Origin: Vannielia litorea
Lineage (GTDB): Bacteria > Pseudomonadota > Alphaproteobacteria > Rhodobacterales > Rhodobacteraceae
DNA length: 64,000 bases
Assembly: GCF_019801175.1 (NCBI RefSeq)
Contig: NZ_JAHVJR010000001.1
Span: 868,001-932,000 of the forward strand
Direction of reading: 5' to 3'
Shown here: in pieces, positions 58,029 through 64,000 of the stretch
Layout: the number at the start of each line of letters is the position of its first letter
How positions within the stretch are numbered: position 1 is the first letter of the stretch
Notes under the pieces: model-generated
What the model saw: the letters and a program-made list of their open reading frames with translations, nothing else
Told to the model about the DNA's origin: nothing
Database searches by the model: none
Translations under genes and position numbers: made by a program

Positions 58029-58044
58029 TTGAACGCGGGTTCAA
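58029..58044. promoter_or_regulatory. Inverted repeat TTGAAC-N4-GTTCAA
   Basis: A perfect inverted repeat of 6-bp arms, 22 bases before the start of the acyl-CoA dehydrogenase gene. Its size suits a TetR- or MerR-type regulator of branched-chain acyl catabolism. Confidence 0.5.
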
Positions 58045-58124
58045 TTCTGGCGGGGTGTTTGCCCCGAGGCAAGAGGTTTTGAGTCAGGTTGGTTTTGCAG
58101 AAATGCGGGTGTGGGGAGGGGTGT

Positions 58125-58195
58125 TGGTGTTGGAGTGGGGGCGCTGCCCCCACACCCCCGGAGATATTTTCAGCAAGAAAATGGGCGGGGGCGGG
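58125..58195. repeat. Rhodobacteraceae-type intergenic repeat
   Basis: The stretch has a hairpin GTGGGGGC-GCT-GCCCCCAC followed by CCCCGGAGATATTTTCAGCAAGAAAAT. I recall sequences of this kind (CCCCCGG-GATATTTT-GCAAGAA) at many gene ends in Rhodobacteraceae. It lies between the valine operon promoter and the end of the carboxylate-amine ligase gene. Confidence 0.65.
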
Positions 58196-58281
58196 GAAAA
58201 TTTTAGATGAATTGGAAGGGTTTATCGTCAGGGCGGGATGTGTCTTTGGCAGTGGCGCGGATTTTAGGTGAATCTTAAGCG

Positions 58282-59415
58282 TCAGAGGCCATGGTGGAAC
58301 TCGTCGATGAGGTGTTCAACGACCGAGCGCATGGCGGCGGGTTTGTCGGCTCCCGCCTCAAGGTTCCCCTTGAACACCTCCCGCTGGCGGTCGGCGGAGG
58401 TGCCGATTGCCACGATCTCCGGGAGGCGGGCGATTTCGGCTTCGCAGCCTAGGGCGTGGGCGTCTTCTGCGAGGATGTCGACGAGTTCTTCGGCGAGGGT
58501 TTGCATCGGGATGATCTCGCGGGCGCCGAAGTCGATCAGGCCTTCGGTGGTGCCGTAGCGTTGGGCGCGCCAGCGGTTTTCGGCGATGAGGAAGCGGTCG
58601 TAGCGGCGCCAGCGGAGGTTGCGGCTGCGCATGCGCCAGAGCATCCGCAGCAGGGCCTGGTTGGTGGCGGCGAGGGTGAGCGTGTCTTCCAGCCGGGGGC
58701 TCACGTCGCAGATGCGGGTCTCGAGCGTGGGGAAGCGGTGGGAGGGGCGCAGATCCCACCAGATCTTGGTGCTGTCTTCGATGACGCCGAGGTCGATCAG
58801 CACCTGCACGGTGCGCTCATATTCGCCGAAGCTGTCGAAGCTGGGGGGCAGGCCGGTGCGGGGGAGGTTGTCGAAGACGGTGAGCCGGTAGGAGGCGAGG
58901 CCGGTATCCTCGCCCTGCCAGAAGGGGGAGGAGGACGAGAGGGCGAGCAGGTGCGGCAGGAAGTAGCTGAGTTGCGGCAGCAGGTCGGCGCGCAGGTCGT
59001 CATCCTCGATGCCGACGTGGACGTGCATGCCGCAGATGAGCATCCGCCGGACCACGCCGCCCAGGTCGCGGGAGAGGGCGTTGTAACGGTCGCGGTCGGT
59101 GTGGGGCTGGTCCTTCCAGTCGGCGAAGGGGTGGCACGAGACGGCGATGGGGGCGAGGTTGTGAGCGGCGGCGCAGCGGGAGACGGTGGCGCGCAGGCGT
59201 TTGAGCTCTTCGCGGGCTGCGCCGATGTTTTCGCACACGCGGGTGCCGATCTCGATCTGGCATTGCAGGAACTCGGGCGAGACCTGCTCGGACAGCTCGG
59301 CGGTGCAGGCCTCCATCAGCGCTTCGGGCGCGCGGGCGAGGTCGAGCGTGTCGCGGTCGACCAGCAGATATTCTTCCTCGATACCGAGGGTGAAGCTGGG
59401 GGTGGTGACGGCCAT
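58282..59415 (-). CDS. Carboxylate-amine ligase (YbdK/glutamate-cysteine ligase 2 family)
   Basis: A 377-residue GCS2-type ligase. FTLGIEEEYLLVDRDTLDL and CGMHVHVGIEDDD are the metal/ATP-binding motifs of the YbdK/GshA-like family. The usual product is gamma-glutamylcysteine or a related amide. GGAGG precedes the ATG. It is divergent from the NCS1 permease. Confidence 0.9.
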   Translation of the reverse strand: MAVTTPSFTLGIEEEYLLVDRDTLDLARAPEALMEACTAELSEQVSPEFLQCQIEIGTRVCENIGAAREELKRLRATVSRCAAAHNLAPIAVSCHPFADWKDQPHTDRDRYNALSRDLGGVVRRMLICGMHVHVGIEDDDLRADLLPQLSYFLPHLLALSSSSPFWQGEDTGLASYRLTVFDNLPRTGLPPSFDSFGEYERTVQVLIDLGVIEDSTKIWWDLRPSHRFPTLETRICDVSPRLEDTLTLAATNQALLRMLWRMRSRNLRWRRYDRFLIAENRWRAQRYGTTEGLIDFGAREIIPMQTLAEELVDILAEDAHALGCEAEIARLPEIVAIGTSADRQREVFKGNLEAGADKPAAMRSVVEHLIDEFHHGL

Positions 59416-59686
59416 AGGTGCCTCCGCTGTTTGGAGAAGAGTGGCAGAGGCGGGCGGGTCGGGGAAGAGAAAGACGTGTGCCGGGCGCACAGGTTTTGGG
59501 CAGGCGGGGCGGCGCGGCGGGCAGGGGAAAGGCAACCGCAGGGCGAGTGGGCCGATGCGGCGGCGGCGGGCTGGCGCGGGCCGCCACGCGGGAGGAGGAT
59601 TGGCGCAGGGGGCCTGTGGCGCGCGCAGCGGCGCGGCGGGGGCCTTTTTGCGCGGATGAAACGACAGCAGGTCAGGAGGGACGACC

Positions 59687-61129
59687 ATGGCCACGATCGA
59701 AGAGATACCGGGGGCGGAGATGCCCCATGCGGGCGGCGGCGAGGATGCGCTGGCGCCGGTGACGGGGGAGGCGAAGAGCTGGGGCTGGTTTGCGATTTTC
59801 AACATCTGGGCCAACGACATACAGTCACTCTTTGGCTACAGCCTCGTGGCCTCGCTCTTTATCAGCTACGGGGTGAGCGGCTGGACGGCCTTTGCCGCGC
59901 TGATCTGCTCGGGGCTGCTGGTGATGTTTCTGGTCAACCTCTCGGGCGCGGCGGGGGAGCGCTATGGCATCCCCTATCCGGTGCTGGCGCGGGCCTCGAA
60001 GGGGACGCAGGGGGCCAAGCTGCCGGCGGTGCTGCGGGCGATCGTGGCGGTGTTCTGGTATGGCGTGCAGGTCTATTTTGCCTCCACCGCGCTGGCGCTG
60101 CTGATCTACTCGGTCACCGGGCTCAGCGGCGGCGCGGAGGTGCTGGGGCTGACGGCAGTGGATTGGGTGAGTTTCTTCATCGTCTGGGCCTTTCACATCG
60201 TCATCTTCTGGCGCGGGATGGGCTGGGTGGAGACCTTTCTGAACATCGCGGGGCCCTTCGTTTATGCGGTGATGATCGGCTTGGTGATCGTGCTTTGGCA
60301 GAAGTCGGACGGGCAGTTGCTGGCACAGGCGCGGACGATCTTTGCCAATCCGGAGGCGACATGGGGCACGGAGATCACCGGGTTCATCGCCATCGTGGGC
60401 ACGATGATCAGCTATTTCGCTGCGGTGTTGCTGAACTTTTCGGACTTCAGCCGCTATGCGAAAGACCGGCGGGCGATGCTGCTGGGCAACCTCGCGGGGC
60501 TGCCGCTGAACATGATCCTGTTCTCGGCGCTGGCGCTGCTGACCACGGCCGGGGCGGCGGTGGTCTATGGCGAGGCGATCATCAACCCGACCGAGATCGT
60601 GGAGAAGACCGACAGCGTGGTGCTCAGCATCATCGCCGCCGTGACCTTCTTTGCAGCAACCGTGGGGATCAACCTTGTGGCCAACTTCATCCCGAGCGTG
60701 AACGGGATCGCCAACCTTGCGCCGAAGCGGATCAGCTTCCGCATGGCGGGGATGATCACCTCGGTCTTTGCGCTGGTGATCGGCGGGCTCTGGACGAGCT
60801 TCATTGCCGAGTTCGGGATCAGCGGGTTCGTGAACACGCTTGGGGCCACGCTGGCGCCGGTCTTCGGGATCATGATGGCGGATTACTACCTGTTACGGAA
60901 GCAGGAACTGGTGCGCGATGAGCTCTATGACCTCGAAGGCGGGCGGTATCGCTACGGGAACGGCTGGAACGATGCGGCGATGATCGCCTTCGCCGTGGGG
61001 GCGGTGTTCTCGGTGGCTACCGTTTGGGTGCCGTTTCTGGCGGTGTTGTCGGGTTACGCTTGGCTGATCGGCGCAGGGCTTGGCGGCGCGGTCTACATGG
61101 CTTTGGCGAAAGGGAAGGTCGCGGCCTGA
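59687..61129 (+). CDS. NCS1 family nucleobase/hydantoin permease
   Basis: A 480-residue, 12-helix NCS1 transporter. SWGWFAIFNIWANDIQSLFGYSL is the start of the family fold; GERYGIPYPVLARASKGTQGAKLPAVLRA is the characteristic loop; the NFSDFSRYAKDRR segment is typical of the uracil/allantoin/hydantoin branch. The substrate cannot be read. AGGAGGGACGACC precedes the ATG. Confidence 0.9.
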   Translation: MATIEEIPGAEMPHAGGGEDALAPVTGEAKSWGWFAIFNIWANDIQSLFGYSLVASLFISYGVSGWTAFAALICSGLLVMFLVNLSGAAGERYGIPYPVLARASKGTQGAKLPAVLRAIVAVFWYGVQVYFASTALALLIYSVTGLSGGAEVLGLTAVDWVSFFIVWAFHIVIFWRGMGWVETFLNIAGPFVYAVMIGLVIVLWQKSDGQLLAQARTIFANPEATWGTEITGFIAIVGTMISYFAAVLLNFSDFSRYAKDRRAMLLGNLAGLPLNMILFSALALLTTAGAAVVYGEAIINPTEIVEKTDSVVLSIIAAVTFFAATVGINLVANFIPSVNGIANLAPKRISFRMAGMITSVFALVIGGLWTSFIAEFGISGFVNTLGATLAPVFGIMMADYYLLRKQELVRDELYDLEGGRYRYGNGWNDAAMIAFAVGAVFSVATVWVPFLAVLSGYAWLIGAGLGGAVYMALAKGKVAA

Positions 61130-61155
61130 GGGGCGCGCTATCCGGTACAAGCGGC

Positions 61156-61177
61156 GGCCCGCCCCATTGGGCGGGCC
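61156..61177 (+). terminator. Stem-loop after the NCS1 permease
   Basis: GGCCCGCCC-CATT-GGGCGGGCC is a perfect 9-bp stem shared by the two convergent genes. No T tract is seen on either strand. Confidence 0.65.
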
Positions 61178-61185
61178 ATCGGCTG

Positions 61186-61503
61186 TTAGTCCGCGATGAC
61201 GGTGAGGTCGGCGTCGAGATCGGTGACGAAGAGGGAGTTTTCGCGGATCACCACGCGATCACTCTCGCCGGTCGAGCGGAGACCGGAGGGGCTGTCGGAC
61301 GACAGGTTGTAGACCACGCGGCCATCGTCGGCCTCGTCGGTGATCTGGGGCAGGACGAAGCGCTGGGTCACGATGCCGTTCGGCGCGGTGCACTCGTTTC
61401 CGGTGCGGGTCGAGCCGGTGGGGCAATCGGGGCTCTGGAAGCTCTGGGCCGCGAGGGGCGCAGCGGCGAGCGTGGCGCAGAGGGTGAAGGCAGTGCGGAT
61501 CAT
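61186..61503 (-). CDS. Small secreted protein
   Basis: A 105-residue protein with signal peptide (MIRTAFTLCATLAAAPLAA) and a mature part with two Cys (SPDCPTGSTRTGNECTAP), probably a disulfide loop, then an acidic beta-rich region. I do not recognise the family. AAAGGAAACGCC precedes the ATG. Confidence 0.7.
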   Translation of the reverse strand: MIRTAFTLCATLAAAPLAAQSFQSPDCPTGSTRTGNECTAPNGIVTQRFVLPQITDEADDGRVVYNLSSDSPSGLRSTGESDRVVIRENSLFVTDLDADLTVIAD

Positions 61504-61571
61504 GGCGTTTCCTTTCGGTTGAAGGAGTAACGCCGGTGTCTGGCCGGGGGTTCCGCGCGGGGGGCGCGCTG

Positions 61572-61988
61572 TCAGACCGGGCGGCGGGCCAGCGCGTCGA
61601 AGCTCGTTTCGGAGAGGCCCAGCACCTCGAGGGTGCCGCGCTCGGTATCCTGCAGGATCGGCACGATGGCATCGAGGTCTTCCCAGCTGCGCATGATGAG
61701 CCGCGCCATCTCGGCGGTCTGCGGGGTCGGGGCGTAATAGACCATGATGGTTTCCGGCCCGCGCAGGAAGGCCTCGGCCTTCTTGGCCTGAATGCCGAGG
61801 AGGGCGGCGTAATCCTTGTCCCAGCTGGTGACGGCGGAGAGGTCAACGAGCTGCTTCTGCCCGGGGCGGAAGCCCGGATCGGACATGTAGCGGCCGAAGG
61901 TTTCCATCGTTTCGGGGATGCCGGCGTGGCCCTCGTAGCGAACGTAGACGAGGCCTATGTCAGGGAAGATGCGGTAAGTGAGTGGCAT
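61572..61988 (-). CDS. STAS/SpoIIAA-like hypothetical protein
   Basis: A 138-residue cytosolic protein: MPLTYRIFPDIGLVYVRYEGHAGIPETMETFGRYMSDPGFRPGQKQLVDLSAVTSW. The alternation of strand and helix and the sequence PGQKQLVDLSAV resemble the SpoIIAA/STAS-like fold, in which a small protein is a switch. I recall roseobacter homologs labelled hypothetical. No partner kinase or phosphatase is adjacent. Confidence 0.7.
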   Translation of the reverse strand: MPLTYRIFPDIGLVYVRYEGHAGIPETMETFGRYMSDPGFRPGQKQLVDLSAVTSWDKDYAALLGIQAKKAEAFLRGPETIMVYYAPTPQTAEMARLIMRSWEDLDAIVPILQDTERGTLEVLGLSETSFDALARRPV

Positions 61989-62253
61989 TGGCGGTCCTTG
62001 AGCGGTCAGGGGGTTTTGACTGGCGGGTCAAGGAAAGTCCAGCGGCGAAGGCCCTGTGGAACCTCGCCGGCGGCTCGCGATATTTCAGCGGAGACTTGCC
62101 TCCCGCACGGGGCCGTGACAGCCGGATTGGTTGATCGCCGGGGGGCCCTCCACTAAGAGTTGATCCAGTTGCGAGGTGCAGCCAGCGGGCATGGTACGCC
62201 ATCAGGGTCACCATCCTCGCCCTTGAAAGTACGCTATTTGTAGGGGGTTCGAC

Positions 62254-63216
62254 TTGCGTATTGCAGTGGGCGCGATCACGCGCCGACGGCCTGAAGGTCT
62301 CAAGTGTCTACTGGACAGCTTTGCGAGCATGGAGCGGCCGGAAGGGGCTGCCATCGAGTTCGTTTTCTGTGAGAACGATGACGAGAGCACGATTTCCGAT
62401 GTTGTGGACAACTTCCGGAGCGAGGTGCCCGAGCCGGTTCAATTGATGCTCGAGCCCAAAAAGGGAATTCCGTTCGCGCGCAATCGCGTTCTGACTGCCG
62501 CGCTGGATCAGGGCTTCGACTTTCTGACCTTTGTGGATGACGACGAAGTCGTGCGGCGGGATTGGCTGGTGAACCTGATTTCAGCGATGCAGGCCCGAGA
62601 CTTGGACCTTTGCGGTGGGCCGGTCGAGTTTGAGCGGCCCGCCGATCAGTTGAGCCCGATGCAGGAGGCGGTGTTCCTGCACAAGACGGAACGCTCGCTC
62701 AAGCGAAACGTTCGGCGTGAGGCCGGTGTCGTGGCGGCAAAAGATACTAAACTCGACATCTACACAAACAACTGGTGCGTTCGACTTGACGCGGTGCGTG
62801 CGAACGGGCTGAGGTTTGACGATGCGCTGCGGTATACTGGCGGCAGCGATACGCGGTTCAGCCGACAGATGCGCGGTGCGGGCGCCCGGATCGGCTGGGT
62901 CCCCTCTGCCCGGGTGTGTGAAACACTGCCACAGAAGCGTCTGACCCTTTCATACTACGCCGGCCGTGCGCGAGACCAGGCGAGCAATGACGTGATGATC
63001 CGCAAGCACAGCCCGTTAAAGACTTGGATCAGGGTGGCTCAGCGGTTGATCGACGTCTTCATAAATCTGCTGACGGTGCCGGTGCGTGGGCGCAAGGCGC
63101 TTGTGAATGCGGGTTTCAAGCTTGGGATGGCAACGGGCTTGATGCGTGCCGCGATCGGCCTGAAGAGTGGACATTATGCGCCGCGCCGCGAGAGCCTTCA
63201 TGTGGAAAGTCAGTAG
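62254..63216 (+). CDS. Family 2 glycosyltransferase
   Basis: A 320-residue GT-A glycosyltransferase. IAVGAITRRRPEGLKCLLDSF is the nucleotide-sugar-binding strand, and VDDDE (D95-D97) the metal-binding DXD. The C-terminal half has a helical region with an amphipathic segment that may touch the membrane (LIDVFINLLTVPVRG). The start is TTG at 62254 with GGGGG upstream. Codon use is less GC-rich than neighbours, hinting at transfer. It probably builds a surface polysaccharide. Confidence 0.85.
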   Translation: MRIAVGAITRRRPEGLKCLLDSFASMERPEGAAIEFVFCENDDESTISDVVDNFRSEVPEPVQLMLEPKKGIPFARNRVLTAALDQGFDFLTFVDDDEVVRRDWLVNLISAMQARDLDLCGGPVEFERPADQLSPMQEAVFLHKTERSLKRNVRREAGVVAAKDTKLDIYTNNWCVRLDAVRANGLRFDDALRYTGGSDTRFSRQMRGAGARIGWVPSARVCETLPQKRLTLSYYAGRARDQASNDVMIRKHSPLKTWIRVAQRLIDVFINLLTVPVRGRKALVNAGFKLGMATGLMRAAIGLKSGHYAPRRESLHVESQ

Positions 63217-63368
63217 GGTCAGGCGGTCTTCGGTCCGGCGCGTGTGAGGCGGTTGTGAAAATCCCTAAGGGTTCTCCAACCTTTGAGGGTGGGGAGACGT
63301 GTGGTTCGATGCGGGGTTCCCTCATGCAGCTGACGCGTGACGGATGGAAACTGTTTTCGACCCAATGA

Positions 63369-63716
63369 ACTAGCAGGCTCGGCAAAAAAGTCGCCTGTCT
63401 GGCCTTTGCCCAAAGTGTGCGGCTCGCTGCAAGTCAGCCCGCCCCGCAGAAGGCCTGGGAGACGGATCTTGTTTGGGACAAAAACTTTCCGGCGTTCGAG
63501 CTTCCGCAGGGGAGTGCGCTGGAAGACTACATTTGCCGCTACTATGACCTCTACTATGCCCAGCTCGATGAGACCGCTGCGGCTTGGCCTGAGCATGTGA
63601 GGGTTTTCGGGTTGGATCAGATGACGACCGAGGCGGGCCGGCGCGAGATTTTGGAGTTCTGTCTGCCCGGCCGCGCCCATGTGGATTTTGACGCGCATCT
63701 GAACAAGGGGTCGTGA
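63369..63716 (+). pseudogene. 3' remnant of a sulfotransferase-like gene
   Basis: In the frame from about 63369 the last ~70 residues (YICRYYDLYYAQLDETAAAWPEHVRVFGLDQMTTEAGRREILEFC) match the C-terminal part of polysaccharide-type sulfotransferases. The N-terminal PAPS-binding half is missing, and the 150 bases upstream have no coherent frame. A GTG at 63417 could allow expression of 99 residues, but this is more likely a decayed fragment beside the glycosyltransferase. Confidence 0.6.
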
Positions 63717-63723
63717 GACAGAA

Positions 63724-63752
63724 AAAGGACCGGGCAGGGGGCCCGGTCCTTT
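63724..63752. terminator. Bidirectional Rho-independent terminator
   Basis: AAAGGACCGGGC and GCCCGGTCCTTT form a 12-bp stem with an AGGGG loop, with A run on the left and T run on the right. It ends mmsA on the minus strand and the remnant on the plus strand. Confidence 0.88.
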
Positions 63753-63779
63753 CTGTTTGGTCTCGGAGTGACGCCCGGC

Positions 63780-64000
63780 TTAGTCCATCTGTTTGAAGGC
63801 GAATTCGCCGCCTTCCTTGATGCCCGAGAACCAGCGGGCGGTGACCGTTTTGGTGCGGGTGTAGAAGCGGAAGGCGTCGGGGCCGTATTGGTTGAGGTCG
63901 CCGAAGCCGGATTTCTTCCAGCCGCCGAAGGTGTGGTAGCTGAGCGGCACCGGGATCGGGAAGTTGATGCCGACCATGCCGACGTTGACCCGGTGGGCGA
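63780..64000 (-). CDS. mmsA: Methylmalonate-semialdehyde dehydrogenase, C-terminal part
   Basis: The frame runs off the right edge. The visible 73 residues (RVNVGMVGINFPIPVPLSYHTFGGWKKSGFGDLNQYGPDAFRFYTRTKTVTARWF) are the C-terminus of MmsA, the CoA-acylating aldehyde dehydrogenase that converts methylmalonate semialdehyde to propionyl-CoA. It completes the valine pathway with the 56-58 kb operon, from which it is separated by about 5.8 kb. Confidence 0.93.
   Translation of the reverse strand, partial: AHRVNVGMVGINFPIPVPLSYHTFGGWKKSGFGDLNQYGPDAFRFYTRTKTVTARWFSGIKEGGEFAFKQMD

Noticed and set aside
63337..63600. 87-residue open frame in the region of the sulfotransferase remnant
   Set aside because: It is in another frame from the recognisable sulfotransferase C-terminus and has no family resemblance.

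Overview
The window is a GC-rich stretch of a Rhodobacterales (Roseobacter-group, Rhodobacteraceae) chromosome. Support for this comes from the divergent J-domain/bolA pair, malate synthase G, the zapA-linked stable RNA candidate, a gene-transfer-agent (GTA) type lysis cassette, GTTC-N7-GTTC-type SOS and TTAA-N7-TTAA CtrA sites, and an ATTC-N8-GAAT (SqrR-type) operator. No plasmid, prophage, IS element, CRISPR array or tRNA was seen.

Layout. 1-12.9 kb: partial secreted protein, J-domain protein/bolA, a CopG/ParE toxin-antitoxin pair, DUF4177 protein, gatB, a lytic transglycosylase behind a CtrA site, pepN, malate synthase G, a secreted two-repeat protein, a glutamine-amidotransferase-like hydrolase and an isoprenylcysteine-type methyltransferase. 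13-24 kb: pntAB, a secreted esterase, a putative nucleoid-protein operon (ribbon-helix-helix protein, 39-aa lysine-rich peptide, HhH/histone H1-like protein), an ornithine/lysine decarboxylase behind a structured leader, DUF3422 and a YeeE-type transporter. 23.5-30 kb: an oligopeptide ABC transporter (binding protein and two permeases, no ATPase) divergent from two M20 peptidases. 30-38 kb: DUF1127 protein, two GAPDH genes with LacI-type operators, DUF808/DoxX, transketolase, a coiled-coil protein and zapA. 38.3-40.5 kb: a long-stem RNA candidate (6S-like) and the endolysin/holin cassette. 40.5-49 kb: a RimB-RimK fusion, tgt, a 168-bp palindrome, a 987-aa vWA protein with seven repeats, MFS, DUF1330 and LysR genes. 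49-55 kb: uvrA, two RcnB-like proteins, an HExxH protein, a TspO-like protein and a sulfide-type-regulated DUF2892 protein. 55-64 kb: a valine-catabolism operon, carboxylate-amine ligase, NCS1 permease, small secreted/cytosolic proteins, a compositionally odd glycosyltransferase with a sulfotransferase remnant, and the C-terminal end of mmsA.

Most genes are housekeeping or central-carbon functions. The least explained structures are an 11-bp tandem repeat that lies directly downstream of three unrelated genes in the same orientation, the 168-bp palindrome, the nucleoid-protein operon, and three uncharacterised small membrane-protein genes translationally coupled to the GTA-type lysis genes. 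All functional calls are from reading the sequence and recalled family knowledge; no database search was run.
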